Assembly: GCA_963696495.1 (NCBI GenBank) | Contig: CAVOKJ010000007.1 | Coordinates: 1-64,000 of the forward strand | Direction: 5' to 3' | DNA: 64,000 bases | Source of the DNA: Bog-756 sp963696495 | GTDB taxonomy: Bacteria; Actinomycetota; Acidimicrobiia; Acidimicrobiales; RAAP-2 | Shown: positions 34,025 through 42,859 of the stretch, in pieces | Layout: each line of letters begins with the position of its first letter | Position numbering within the stretch: the first letter of the stretch is position 1 | Program-made: the position numbers and the translations under genes | The notes under the pieces: model-generated | Database searches by the model: none | What the model was told of the DNA's origin: nothing | The model's input: the letters and a program-made list of their open reading frames with translations, nothing else

Positions 34025-36301
34025 TCACCCCTCTGCCTCCGCCATGGTTGTGGTCACTGGTGGCGCTGTCGTCGAGGCCCTCGACCGCCGGACGGTGACG
34101 AACAGAGTTCCCACCAGGATCAGCACGGCGAGCCAGAGAAGCACGGGGTAGTAGGCGAATCCGACATAGCTGAACACCACCCGATGCACACCGGGACCGA
34201 CGGGGACGCCCACCACCGCGGGCGCCAGCATCTCGGTTGCCTGCGGCCTCCCGTCGACGGTGGCCCGCCAGCCCGGGTCGAAGGAGGCGGAGAGCATGAC
34301 GACTCCCGCGTGGCTCAGCCGGACCACGCCGCCGGCGGTTCCGTCGACCAAGGTCTTCGGCTGGACGACGACGGTGCCGGGCCCGCTCGAGGCCTCCGAG
34401 CAGCCGGACGGGAACCCAGCGCCCGCACACCTCTGGCCCTGTGGGGTACCCGGGAGCGGTGGCGTGCCCGGGAAGGAGACTTCGAGGTCCTCGTGGTGAG
34501 CGACCAGTGAGGACCGCAACACCCCGAGCGTCCGGGTCGCTATGTCAGACCGGTTCGCCGTCACCACACCGACTGGTTCCACCACATCGAGATACCCGAC
34601 CGAGTCGACGGTCCACAGTGCGTAGGGTCCACTGCGCATCACCCTGGACGCTTCGATCGGTGGGCGCATCGAGACCGGGAGGATCAGGTACCGGACCCCG
34701 AACAGCTGATAGTCGCTCGGTTCGCTCTCATCGAAGTAGTACTCCGGATCGGTCATGAGGGATGCGGTCCGAAGCGTGTAGCCCACCTCGTCCACGTCCT
34801 TGCTCTCCAGGTACTTGAAGACCGGCACCACTCCGACGGTGAACTCGGACCCCCAATTCGTGGGGAGACCGGCATAGGTTCTTCCTCCCCCGTGGGTGTC
34901 GATGAAGGACAGGAGAGGTGCCAGTTGCGCACCTTGCGCGGCCTCGCCGGTGTTCTGCACATGGATGAGCGCCGAGTTTCGAGCATCGAAGCGCCCAACC
35001 TGGGCCATCGCCCCGAAGACGACCAACCCGACCAACAGTGCCGCCGTTCCGCACAGTACCCACGCGCTGGTTCGTCGAGGCCGACGTCGGGAATGGATTC
35101 GGCCCCCGACCCCCCGCAGGGCGTCGATCAGATATCTGCCGCACGCCACGGTGCCGATGCCGGCCAGGAACAACCCGCTGAGCTGGGATCCCATGAGGAA
35201 GCGGCGAAAGAAGAGATCGCTGGATCCGGGAACGACGCCGATGAGTCCTCCGAATGTCGTGCGGCCGAATGCCAGGAGCATGCACGCCGTGAACATGATG
35301 ACGAGTGCCCGACCCAGGGGATCGACTCGCCAGCGCACGATGCTCACCACCAGACCGATGAGAACGAGCACGGTGACGACCGGAATCCGGCCGGCGTCAA
35401 AGATGCCGCCCGTGAACAGCCACGACAAGATGCGCTTGGCGCCGTATCCGTTCTCGAGAGGGGTGCCGAGGAGCACTTCGTTGGTGGCCGCCCATCTTCC
35501 CTGGACGATCAGCGGCACCGTCACCCAGGCCGAGGCGAGCAACGACGTGCCGAGGAGGGTCGCTGCTCGGTAGTACCTCCCCTTCCACCGCGAATCGGCG
35601 AACAGTGCGAACAGGAGTATGCCCAGCAATGCCAGGTACCCCGTCTCGAAGTGGAGAGCGCAGGTTGCCGCGACGAAGAGCGTCGCCGGAAAGATGAATC
35701 TCAGATTTTCCACGCAGCGCCAGGTGAACGCCCATGCCAGCGGCAGCGTCCAGGACGCCCACAGCTGGGCCCAGAGGCCGTAGCCGATCCAGAGGTAGGC
35801 ACCGTGCTCGTACCCGACGCCGGGGACGCTCACGATGAGTGGTGAGAGCACTGCAGCGACGGCGGCTGCCCATCCCTCGATCCTCATCAGGCGGGCGCTG
35901 GCGTAAATGACCAGCGGCCACAGTGCAACAAGCAGGTACAGCGACCATCGGAATGCGCTGTCCGCACCGATGATCGTGCCGAACAACCCGGTGATGATGG
36001 CGCCGAGGCTCTGGTAGTGGAGGAACTGGGGCGACCCTTCGCCCAAGTACGGGAACCATGCCGTGAGCGGGTTGTGTCCCCGTTGGATCGATCGCGTTGC
36101 GAATCGCACCATTTGTTCGTGCACAGACGCGTCGTCCAGGTAGGCGACCGGCAGCAGGGTCGCCCGCAGATTCCACAGGCCCCAACCGACCATCACGACG
36201 ACGGGAGCCAAGGACCACTCGTGCCGCGTCCAACCCGTGCGCGACGAGGAGGCAGACGGTTTGGACTCCCGAGAAGTCGATCGGATGTCGAGCGAGGTCA
36301 A
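34025..36301 (-). CDS. YfhO-like polytopic membrane protein (GT-C superfamily)
   Basis: A 758-residue protein with about 11 hydrophobic segments in the first 430 residues. A ~270-residue outer domain follows, then a last membrane helix near residue 720. The early loop has DDASVHEQMVRFA and PYLGEGSPQFLHYQSL, placed like the first catalytic loop of GT-C enzymes. The C-terminal part shows the YfhO-type FDPGWRATVDG pattern followed by GVHRVVFSYVG. YfhO-like proteins are implicated in moving sugars from polyprenyl carriers to envelope polymers, and the exact role here is unknown. Its stop faces that of the FN3/DGG protein, 7 nt away. Confidence 0.65.
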   Translation of the reverse strand: MTSLDIRSTSRESKPSASSSRTGWTRHEWSLAPVVVMVGWGLWNLRATLLPVAYLDDASVHEQMVRFATRSIQRGHNPLTAWFPYLGEGSPQFLHYQSLGAIITGLFGTIIGADSAFRWSLYLLVALWPLVIYASARLMRIEGWAAAVAAVLSPLIVSVPGVGYEHGAYLWIGYGLWAQLWASWTLPLAWAFTWRCVENLRFIFPATLFVAATCALHFETGYLALLGILLFALFADSRWKGRYYRAATLLGTSLLASAWVTVPLIVQGRWAATNEVLLGTPLENGYGAKRILSWLFTGGIFDAGRIPVVTVLVLIGLVVSIVRWRVDPLGRALVIMFTACMLLAFGRTTFGGLIGVVPGSSDLFFRRFLMGSQLSGLFLAGIGTVACGRYLIDALRGVGGRIHSRRRPRRTSAWVLCGTAALLVGLVVFGAMAQVGRFDARNSALIHVQNTGEAAQGAQLAPLLSFIDTHGGGRTYAGLPTNWGSEFTVGVVPVFKYLESKDVDEVGYTLRTASLMTDPEYYFDESEPSDYQLFGVRYLILPVSMRPPIEASRVMRSGPYALWTVDSVGYLDVVEPVGVVTANRSDIATRTLGVLRSSLVAHHEDLEVSFPGTPPLPGTPQGQRCAGAGFPSGCSEASSGPGTVVVQPKTLVDGTAGGVVRLSHAGVVMLSASFDPGWRATVDGRPQATEMLAPAVVGVPVGPGVHRVVFSYVGFAYYPVLLWLAVLILVGTLFVTVRRSRASTTAPPVTTTMAEAEG

Positions 36302-36327
36302 CAGCCGCGACCGAGAGCGCCCGACAG

Positions 36328-37149
36328 CTATCGGTTGTCGGCTGCCGTCAGATTGCGGGCGCTCGCTGGTGGTGGTGGCAGCTGCTCATACGAGCCGGTC
36401 TCACCCGGCAGGGGCGGTGGCGGCGGGGGCAGCTGCTCGGCGGCGACGGGAGCGGCGGCGACGGGCTCGGTCGGCAGGGGCGGTGGCGGCGGGGGCAGCT
36501 GCTCGGCGGCGACGGGCTCGGTCGGCAGGGGCGGTGGCGGCGGGGGCAGCTGCTCGGCGGCCACGAGAGCGGCGGCGACGGGCTCGGTCGGCAGGGGCGG
36601 TGGCGGCGGGGGCAGCTGCTCGGCGGCCACGAGAGCGGCGGCGACGGGCTCGGTCGGCAGGGGCGGTGGCGGCGGGGGCAGCTGCTCGGCGGCCACGAGA
36701 GCGGCGGCGACGGGCTCGGTCGGCAGGGGCGGTGGCGGCGGGGGCAGCTGCTCGGCGGCCACGGGAGCGGCGGCGACGGGCTCGGTCGGAAGGGTCGGTG
36801 GTGGGACCTGGGCCGCGGGCTCGGGCGGCAAGGGAGGCGCAGCTGCGGGGGCACTGATTTGAACCGGCCCGCTGGGTGTCACCGATTCCGTCGTCGTCGA
36901 GGTGGCCGGCTGGTCGTCGAATCGAACTGCATCGGTGTGGCGTTTCTGAAGCTCCTCCAGTTCCGTCAGGAGAGCGGAGATCTCACGGGCCTGGGTAGTG
37001 ATCGACTCGTCCCGTGCCCGGATAACGGCATCCCGCTCCTTGAGTTGCCGGTCCCTCTTCTCGATTCGAGACTCGGCAGCGAGTGCCCGCTTGGGCCAGG
37101 TAGTAGAGCCCCCTTTTCCGCCCTTCTTCTTCACCGTTTTCCTCCCCAT
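36328..37149 (-). CDS. Coiled-coil protein with proline-rich tandem repeats
   Basis: 273 residues if started at the ATG at 37149 (MGRKTVKKKGGKGG); the frame is open to 37233 and the ribosome-binding site is weak. A very basic head is followed by a coiled coil (about 25-75, with RIEKRDRQLKERDAVIR and ISALLTELEELQKRH). The rest is dominated by a 22-residue repeat, roughly P-x-E-P-V-A-A-A-x-V-A-A-E-Q-L-P6-L. It is encoded by a 66-nt tandem repeat and occurs six times, one copy shortened. No signal peptide or membrane helix is seen, so it is probably cytoplasmic. Poly-Pro stretches of this kind bind other proteins. Function and family are unknown. Confidence 0.5.
   Translation of the reverse strand: MGRKTVKKKGGKGGSTTWPKRALAAESRIEKRDRQLKERDAVIRARDESITTQAREISALLTELEELQKRHTDAVRFDDQPATSTTTESVTPSGPVQISAPAAAPPLPPEPAAQVPPPTLPTEPVAAAPVAAEQLPPPPPPLPTEPVAAALVAAEQLPPPPPPLPTEPVAAALVAAEQLPPPPPPLPTEPVAAALVAAEQLPPPPPPLPTEPVAAEQLPPPPPPLPTEPVAAAPVAAEQLPPPPPPLPGETGSYEQLPPPPASARNLTAADNR
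36407..36787. repeat. 66-nt tandem repeat (coding minisatellite)
   Basis: Six units begin at 36407, 36473, 36524, 36590, 36656 and 36722. Five are 66 nt, and the second is 51 nt through an in-frame 15-nt deletion. Units differ at only a few positions. All lengths are multiples of three, so the reading frame of the proline-rich protein is kept. Copy number is probably variable between strains. Confidence 0.9.
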
Positions 37150-37348
37150 GGTCTCGCGGCGTTTCCGAACACACCGCCGGGGAACCGGACGTGGTCTCGG
37201 TCGCCCTCCAGCTGGTGGCCCCGATCGTCCCAAACCGCCCTGCCACGTGCATCAGATTGTTGCAGAATTTCGATCAAATCGCCGAAAGCGGAATGCCGCC
37301 GATGGGTGGTCATGGGTGCCTCAGCGTTCGGGCGTTCGATCTCACTGG

Positions 37349-38203
37349 TTACCCGCCCGAGTTTCCGGTTCCGGTGTTGCCCGTTCCGGTGTCGCCCGTT
37401 CCGGTGTTGCCCGACGTTCCCGAGCTGCTCGAACCGGAGTTGCCCGAGGTGCTGGAACCGGCCGATCCCGAGTTGCCCGAAGTGCTGGAGCCGCCTGATC
37501 CCGAGTTGCCCGAGGAGCCACCCGATCCGGAGGTTCCTGAGCTGCTGGAGCCTCCCGATCCGGAGTTGCCAGATCCCGAATTGCTGTAGACGAGGTTCGG
37601 GCAACTCGATTGGGCCGCGGCGACGTCTGCAGCGATCGTTGATTCGTCCGCCTTTACCGTTTGCGCTTCCGGCCGATTCGCTTCCAACCAGTTGAGGAAA
37701 CAGTTGCACGCGGCAGCCTGTGCCGCCCCGCCGCCATCGTTGGAATCGCACCCCTTCAGGAACTCCGACCGGACAGATGCGGGGTAGGCGTTGGAATGAT
37801 TCGTTGTGGCGACGATGACGGCGACCACAATGATCACGACCGCGGCCACACCCAGCGGCACGCTCACCTTTGGGTTCTGCCACCAGGGCTTCGCCTGCTT
37901 CGCCGGCGCTCCGAGGTCTCCGGGCTCCTTCGTCGGAACTCCGGCATCTCCGTAGGGATTGGGGCCGGTCGGCGCGGCCGGCCGGGTCGGAGCGGGCGGC
38001 GCGGTCGGCGCGGCCGGAGCGGGCGGCGCGATCGGAGCGGCCGGAGCGGCCGGCGCTTGAGCCGCGGGCTTCCTCTCGGGTGGATACCACTTGCCGTCCG
38101 AGGCCTTCCACCAGCCCGCCTGCGGAGCCGGTCTTCGGTCAGGTGAGTACCATTTGCCGTCCGAGGCCTTCCACCAGCCCTCGCCCTGCGAAACGTCACT
38201 CAC
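37349..38203 (-). CDS. WWxASDGKWYPP-motif membrane protein with Ser/Gly tail
   Basis: 284 residues from a GTG at 38203 behind a strong GGAGGGAGGGGA site; the frame stays open upstream to 38584. Two copies of the motif G-W-W-K-A-S-D-G-K-W-Y-x-P are near residues 7 and 27. A Pro/Ala-rich linker and one membrane helix (VPLGVAAVVIIVVAVIVA, near residue 125) follow. A ~75-residue outer domain with four Cys comes next, then a ~75-residue Ser/Gly/Thr low-complexity tail. The motif is common in actinobacterial membrane proteins of unknown role. The N-terminus matches that of the gene at 40573-41022 (V-S-D-x-S-Q-G-x-G-W-W). Confidence 0.65.
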   Translation of the reverse strand: MSDVSQGEGWWKASDGKWYSPDRRPAPQAGWWKASDGKWYPPERKPAAQAPAAPAAPIAPPAPAAPTAPPAPTRPAAPTGPNPYGDAGVPTKEPGDLGAPAKQAKPWWQNPKVSVPLGVAAVVIIVVAVIVATTNHSNAYPASVRSEFLKGCDSNDGGGAAQAAACNCFLNWLEANRPEAQTVKADESTIAADVAAAQSSCPNLVYSNSGSGNSGSGGSSSSGTSGSGGSSGNSGSGGSSTSGNSGSAGSSTSGNSGSSSSGTSGNTGTGDTGTGNTGTGNSGG

Positions 38204-38531
38204 CTGATCCCCTCCCTCCGTCGACAGGGCGCCGTTCCGGACCGAGTCCACTATAAATTGCTGATCACTGCCACTTGTCTGGGCGTAATCGAACTCCCAT
38301 AGTTGCAGGCGTCGCTTCTGCCGGATGAAATTGCTACGCAGAGTGACCCCGCGCTTCGTGCCCGTGTTCGTGATGTGGCCGGACACATCAACGGCCACCT
38401 TGCTAGTGCCGTCGTTCACATCGAATCGATCAGAAGGCAACCTTCGTCTCCCACCTTGGATGGCGACGGTGATGCCCGGGTATCGCCGTCGCCATACCGC
38501 AGGGGGTCGCGCACTGAACAGGAGGACAGCT
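38204..38531. promoter_or_regulatory. 328-nt divergent intergenic region, A+T-rich patch
   Basis: This lies between the minus-strand WW-motif gene and the plus-strand DUF302 gene. It contains an A+T-rich stretch (ACTATAAATTGCTGAT at about 38250-38265) suited to a promoter, and AGGAGG at 38520-38525 is the DUF302 ribosome-binding site. The minus-strand frame of the WW gene is open throughout and reads fairly protein-like, so a longer version of that gene cannot be ruled out. Confidence 0.35.
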
Positions 38532-38936
38532 ATGCAACGTGAGTCACACAGCGATTCGACGGACGAGATCGTCACCAAATCCACTTCGAGGTCGGTCGAG
38601 GATGCCGTGGGCAGACTTCAGGATCTCGTCCGCCAGCGAGGCATGACCGTATTCGCAACCATCGACCACAGTGGCGAAGCGAGCCGGCAAGGACTCGAAC
38701 TGCGCGACACGAAGGTCGTCATCTTCGGCAGCCCTGCCGCCGGCACCCCGGTGATGCGGGCATCACCGCTGGCGGCCCTGGATCTCCCGCTCAAAGTGCT
38801 CATCTGGGACGACGACGGCCGGACGAAGATCAGCTACACGGACCCTGGCGCACTCGCCTCGCGTTATCACCTCTCCGGCGAACTGGCCAGCCGCCTCGCT
38901 GGAATCGGACCCCTGACCGATGCCCTCATCGGATGA
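38532..38936 (+). CDS. DUF302 family protein
   Basis: 134 residues from the ATG at 38532, with AGGAGG 6-7 nt upstream. The DUF302 pattern is seen as VEDAVGRLQDLVRQRGMTVFATIDHS, then LRDTKVVIFGSPAAGTPVM and ALDLPLKVLIWDDDG, ending in a helix pair. DUF302 proteins are small cytoplasmic alpha/beta proteins of unclear role, sometimes linked to redox or metal stress. It is single in its transcript as far as visible. The family call is secure; function is not known. Confidence 0.8.
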   Translation: MQRESHSDSTDEIVTKSTSRSVEDAVGRLQDLVRQRGMTVFATIDHSGEASRQGLELRDTKVVIFGSPAAGTPVMRASPLAALDLPLKVLIWDDDGRTKISYTDPGALASRYHLSGELASRLAGIGPLTDALIG

Positions 38937-39132
38937 CCCGCCACGATTCGGCGTTCGGATCCCTGGCCGCCGCACTCGCCCGTGGACAATCAACGGCAGT
39001 CTGATTCGGGCACTCTCCGACGATGACGCCGCGTTCCCGGTTCGGCAACCCTGATTGCCGGACCCGTTCAGGCCCGCCTCCAGATGGAAGTCGACGCAGA
39101 CCTAGCGCGACCACGCCGGCCCGGGGTGACGT

Positions 39133-39384
39133 TCAGCAGTAGCCCCACCAATACCTATCGGGCCAGGTGAACGGAACGGTCGGCTCACGACGTTGACGCT
39201 CGTCACCGCCGACAAAGGCATCCGGCCCCGGGAAGAAGGGGCCCTGTCGGCCACTCCCCTCCCACCGGACCACGAACGGCGGTTCCCCGTTCTCCTTCGG
39301 GACCTCGACGACCCTGCATTCACGGTCCGGCAGCACCGCCGGATGGCCGCGCACCACGATGCGATCTCCAATTTGTGCACGCAT
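39133..39384 (-). CDS. DUF1918 domain protein
   Basis: 83 residues from the ATG at 39384; a GTG three codons earlier is possible. The SH3-like barrel of DUF1918 is seen as MRAQIGDRIVVRGH, DRECRVVEV, PPFVVRWEGSGRQGPFFPGPDA. An extra C-terminal stretch, rich in Arg then Trp/Tyr, ends in WWGYC. DUF1918 proteins are short actinobacterial proteins thought to bind nucleic acid or regulate, with no proven role. GAGGAA lies upstream. Confidence 0.75.
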   Translation of the reverse strand: MRAQIGDRIVVRGHPAVLPDRECRVVEVPKENGEPPFVVRWEGSGRQGPFFPGPDAFVGGDERQRREPTVPFTWPDRYWWGYC

Positions 39385-39606
39385 TGCGCTCACTTCCTCG
39401 GCCCCTCACCTACTCCCATCGTGAACCCGCCACCCCCCATTTTCAAGAGGTCGGGACACCGAAATCGCCGTCCCGTGGCCCCACTCCGGCCCACCGGGGG
39501 CGGCTCGGAGGAACCGGGATCGGCCTCTCGCGAGCACTCCCATCGGAGGCGCCTAACATCCCCACCGTACGCTGAGACCGGGTGAGGCGAGCAGAGGAAC
39601 GGATGC

Positions 39607-40503
39607 ATGCCAGAGCGGATGCACGCCGGTGAGGTCGACATCGACAGCGCACTTGTCCGGCAACTGGTCGATTCCCAATTTCCCGACCTCCGAGGGATCG
39701 ACGTCCGGCACTGCCGGACCATGGGCACCGTCAATGCCATCTACCGGCTCGGTGCCGACCTGTGCGCCCGACTCCCCCGTCGAGGCGACTGGGTGGGCAG
39801 CCTGACCAACGAGCTCGACTGGTTGGACCGCCTGCGTCCGCATCTGCCACTGCGGATACCCGAACCGGTCGCCGTCGGGAGTCCGGCATTCGGCTATCCG
39901 TTCCCGTGGGCGATCTACCGTTGGCTGGACGGTGACGACTGGACGGCGGATTCAGTCGACGACGGGGCCCGATCGGCCGAGGACCTGGCCTCGTTCATCA
40001 GCGCGCTCCGGCGTGTGGACACGACGGGTGCTCCGGAGTCGGGCCGTGCGCCCTTGAGTGAGCTCGACGACGTCACCCGCAGGTCGATCGCGGCGACGGC
40101 CGGCCTGGACACCGTAGGCGTGACTGCCGCCTGGGAGCGCTCGGTCGACGCTCCGGTCTGGGACGGGCACCCCGTCTGGCGGCACTGCGACCTGCTCCCA
40201 CCGAATCTGCTGCTCCGAGCAGGTCGGATCTGGGCGGTGCTCGATTTCGGTGGGGCCGGGATCGGCGACCCGGCCGCGGATGTCGTGGCGGCCTGGAGCG
40301 TCCTCCGCCCGGGAAGCCGGGCCACCTTCCGTGAGCTGCTCGGCGTCGACGACGCCACCTGGGCGCGGGCGAGGGGCTACGCCCTCCACCAGGCCCTCCT
40401 GATCATCCCCTACTACGCGGCGTCCAATCCGGAATTCGTCGGCGTGGCCAGAGAGACCGTTCGGCAGGTTCTCGGCGACATGGACCTTGGCGCCGGCCGG
40501 TGA
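39607..40503 (+). CDS. Aminoglycoside phosphotransferase-like kinase (APH family)
   Basis: 298 residues, with a second possible start 12 nt later. It is a protein-kinase-like fold. The ATP-binding N-lobe contains RTMGTVNAIYRLG and CARLPRRGDW. The hinge follows (PWAIYRWLDGDDW). The catalytic loop is W-R-H-C-D-L-L-P-P-N (near residue 192), with Asp and Asn in the H-x-D-x4-N arrangement, then the metal-binding DFGGAGIGDPA (near residue 213). It phosphorylates a small hydroxylated molecule. Many such chromosomal members are not resistance enzymes, and the substrate is unknown. Neighbours give no clue. Confidence 0.8.
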   Translation: MPERMHAGEVDIDSALVRQLVDSQFPDLRGIDVRHCRTMGTVNAIYRLGADLCARLPRRGDWVGSLTNELDWLDRLRPHLPLRIPEPVAVGSPAFGYPFPWAIYRWLDGDDWTADSVDDGARSAEDLASFISALRRVDTTGAPESGRAPLSELDDVTRRSIAATAGLDTVGVTAAWERSVDAPVWDGHPVWRHCDLLPPNLLLRAGRIWAVLDFGGAGIGDPAADVVAAWSVLRPGSRATFRELLGVDDATWARARGYALHQALLIIPYYAASNPEFVGVARETVRQVLGDMDLGAGR

Positions 40504-40572
40504 GATCGACGGCAGCCCGGGGGTCCACAGAGACCGGACGGCGGGGCGGGGAACCACTCGGATCGGTCCGCG

Positions 40573-41022
40573 TTAGAGCCGCCTGTCGCCCCGTTCCCGG
40601 ATGGAGCGGACATCCTTTCCGATGTTGAACAGCACCATCAAGATCTCCATGGCGATGCGTGCGAACGTCAGGTAGATGAAGTAGACGATGGGCACGACGA
40701 TGATGGCGACGACGATCTCGGCGGGCCGGTGCTGTACCAGTGCCGCGACGATCGTTATGAGGGCAACCAGCGTGTACAGGATCGTGATGAGTACGTAGAG
40801 GACCCGGATGACCCGGAGCGTGATGAAGCTCGAGAACGAGAAGTCGTAGAGCGACCGGAAGAAGGTCTTCGCTTCGAGCGAATCATTGCCGCCGGGGCCC
40901 GGCGGAGGCTGATAGGAGGACTCGGGTGCTGGTTGGGCCCGGTAGTCCGGATGCAATTCGGGCGGGTACCACTTGGCATCAGCGGCCTGCCACCAACCTG
41001 GACCTTGCGATGTGTCACTCAC
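40573..41022 (-). CDS. DUF4282 membrane protein with WWxAxDxKWYPP head
   Basis: 149 residues from a GTG at 41022 behind CAGGAGGTAGCC; the frame is open further upstream without a site. An N-terminal GWWQAADAKWYPPELHP motif and a short Pro/Gly-rich linker come first. The DUF4282 domain follows, with FFRSLYDFSFSSFITLRVIR and two or three membrane helices (about 75-100 and 108-130), then a basic end. The start motif is nearly the same as that of the protein at 37349-38203. Role unknown; probably a small membrane scaffold. Confidence 0.75.
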   Translation of the reverse strand: MSDTSQGPGWWQAADAKWYPPELHPDYRAQPAPESSYQPPPGPGGNDSLEAKTFFRSLYDFSFSSFITLRVIRVLYVLITILYTLVALITIVAALVQHRPAEIVVAIIVVPIVYFIYLTFARIAMEILMVLFNIGKDVRSIRERGDRRL

Positions 41023-41256
41023 GGCTACCTCCTGGGTCAGGCCATCAGTGACCGCCGCCGCACGGACAACAGCACATCTCGCCTCGTCGTCAACAGATGC
41101 AGCCCATTTGTTAGCACTTTCAATTGGGTGATGCGCTGTTGCGACGGGCATGCCGTACTCGGCCCCCGTCCTCGCGGCTCGTGTCCCGCGACCGCTGCCG
41201 AGGCTCGGAACGGCGATCGAGAGGTCGGCCGGCCCCCTCCGTCGGTCCCGGACTCC

Positions 41257-41403
41257 CTAGCGTTCCGCGACGATCGGGTACAGCCGGAACAGGGGGAAGG
41301 CGGCCTCGGAGTCGTGCGGCACGAAGTGGGTGCCGCTCTCCGGGTCGAATTCCACCCGGTCATTGCGCAAGCAGATGCTGCAGGTCTCCGGGTCGTGGTC
41401 CAT
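41257..41403 (-). CDS. Small 48-residue CxxC protein
   Basis: A frame from the ATG at 41403 to a TAG, with GGGAGACGCC directly upstream as a strong ribosome-binding site. The sequence opens MDHDPETCSICLRND with a CxxC, then has two His (THFVPHD) that could complete a metal site, and ends in FRLYPIVAER. I know no family for it. Composition and ribosome-binding site favour a real gene. Confidence 0.55.
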   Translation of the reverse strand: MDHDPETCSICLRNDRVEFDPESGTHFVPHDSEAAFPLFRLYPIVAER

Positions 41404-41654
41404 GGCGTCTCCCTGGTGTGTTCAACGCCCCTCTCCACGTCTCATCGACCCGTTTCGACGAATCCTTGACCGGCCTACTCGGTTGCGAGCACGGGGACAG
41501 CCCCAGAACCCCGTTATCTGGACGGTGGAGCGGGGCCGGGACCACGGCCACACCGACGTGGGCTCCGGTCGGGGCTGCAGTTGTGCCGGGCCGACCACTC
41601 CCCCGCTTGGCCCCCGACGTCGGTGTCGCTGCCGTCGACCCTCCGCCCGCGCCG

Positions 41655-42182
41655 TCAGTCGACGGGAACGTCCCCGACGATGGTGCCGTACATGTCGTTC
41701 AGCGGATAGGAGAGCAGCTCCAGGCGTTCGCCGTCCGGACCCGGGAAGTACGCCGAGGATCCGCTGACGACGAGGGTCTGCACACCCGACTCCTCCACTT
41801 TCGCCACCAGTCGGGTCCAGTGGTCGGGAGTGACCGAGATGGCGATGTGATGGAGACCCCCGAGCACCTCGCGGTACTCGCCCAGGTCGAGCCCGGGGAA
41901 GTCGAAGTAGGCCAGGTAGTTGCCGTGGCCGACATCGAAGAAGAAGTGCGTGGACCCTCGGTAGTCCCGATTTTCGAACAGCTCGACAAGGGGGAACTCC
42001 AGCAGGTCCTGGTAGAAGGTGATGGTCCGCTCGACGTCGCTCGACAGCAGGGCGAAATGGTGAAGTCCCCTGGCCGACGATGCGGGTCGGTCACCGGGAG
42101 CCCGGAGGTACCGGGCCCGCAGGTCCTCCCACTCCCCGCTCCGATCGACGTCGCTCCCGTGTCCGGTCACCGCGCCACGCAC
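41655..42182 (-). CDS. VOC (glyoxalase-like) domain protein
   Basis: A 175-residue protein with two beta-alpha-beta-beta-beta modules: GLHHFALLSSDVERTITFYQ, then GSTHFFFDVGHGNYLAYFDFPG, and GGLHHIAISV, then AYFPGPDGERLELL. His and Glu residues at the ends of the first and last strands would bind a divalent metal, as in extradiol dioxygenase or glyoxalase I relatives. The substrate cannot be told. A polar 35-residue head precedes the domain. It is followed on the same strand by the small CxxC protein after a gap. Confidence 0.75.
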   Translation of the reverse strand: MRGAVTGHGSDVDRSGEWEDLRARYLRAPGDRPASSARGLHHFALLSSDVERTITFYQDLLEFPLVELFENRDYRGSTHFFFDVGHGNYLAYFDFPGLDLGEYREVLGGLHHIAISVTPDHWTRLVAKVEESGVQTLVVSGSSAYFPGPDGERLELLSYPLNDMYGTIVGDVPVD

Positions 42183-42220
42183 CCTGTCACGACGAGCGCC
42201 CAGTCACGACGAGCACCCTC

Positions 42221-42859
42221 TCACGAGTCGTCGAACCTCTGTCTGGTCGGCGAGGTCCTGAGGGTCTCGGTCGATCGTCGGAGCTCGGACAACAGCTCCT
42301 GGTCGAGCGAGGCCTTCTGGTGCCGGAGCTCCTCGATCTCGGACCTGAGCGCCTTCAGTTCCTGTCGTTGCGTCCGGAGCTCGGTCACTTCCGCCCTGAG
42401 TGGTGTGACCGCGGCGAGGAGCTCGTCCCGCTCGCGGCTCAAAGTCGGCACCTCCCCGCTCAGTTCGACCAGCTCCGTCCGGAGCCGGTCCCGCTCGCGG
42501 GCCATCTTCGGAACCGTGTTCTTGAGGGCGACGAGCTCCGCCCGGAGTCGATCCCGGTCCGTGACTCCGAGGTCGACCAGCGTCCGCCGTAGCCGCGCCC
42601 CCTGGTCGGCGAGACCCCGGGTGTCGTCGACCGCTCGTCCCTCACAACTGGGTCCGGGGTCGGGCGCCGGCGGCAGCTCGGGGATCGGCGCCACCGAGTG
42701 GTCGGCGGGTGCAGCACTCCGGGGTGGACTGGGGGCGGCGACGGCACGGGCTTCGACCGACGCCGCAAAGGCTGTCCACGTCCGGCCGTCCCACCAACGG
42801 TGGGCCTTGGGCACTTGGAGGCAGGGGTGCCGTTCAGAAATAGCTGTCCCTCGAGCCAT
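42221..42859 (-). CDS. Coiled-coil protein with HRWWDGRTWT motif
   Basis: A 212-residue protein. Near the start it has H-R-W-W-D-G-R-T-W-T, the core of the DUF2510-type motif. An Ala/Pro-rich linker follows, and from about residue 80 to 200 there is a long coiled coil with heptads of Leu, Glu and Arg (DRLRTELVELSGEVPTL, ELRTQRQELKALRSEIEEL). No catalytic domain or membrane segment is seen. It begins 39 nt beyond the VOC gene on the same strand and may be co-transcribed with it. The motif links it to the WW-motif proteins at 37.3 and 40.6 kb. Function unknown. Confidence 0.6.
   Translation of the reverse strand: MARGTAISERHPCLQVPKAHRWWDGRTWTAFAASVEARAVAAPSPPRSAAPADHSVAPIPELPPAPDPGPSCEGRAVDDTRGLADQGARLRRTLVDLGVTDRDRLRAELVALKNTVPKMARERDRLRTELVELSGEVPTLSRERDELLAAVTPLRAEVTELRTQRQELKALRSEIEELRHQKASLDQELLSELRRSTETLRTSPTRQRFDDS

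Noticed and set aside
36407..36787. Possible CRISPR array
   Set aside because: Units are contiguous 66-nt coding repeats with no unique spacers and no cas genes.
36097..37695. Plus-strand frame with GGGGGSCSA-type repeats
   Set aside because: It is the complement of the proline-rich repeat gene. It lacks the coiled coil and start signals and simply mirrors the 66-nt repeat.
39607..40503. APH-like gene as an antibiotic-resistance gene
   Set aside because: The kinase motifs are real, but there is no resistance context. Chromosomal members of this family often phosphorylate metabolites.
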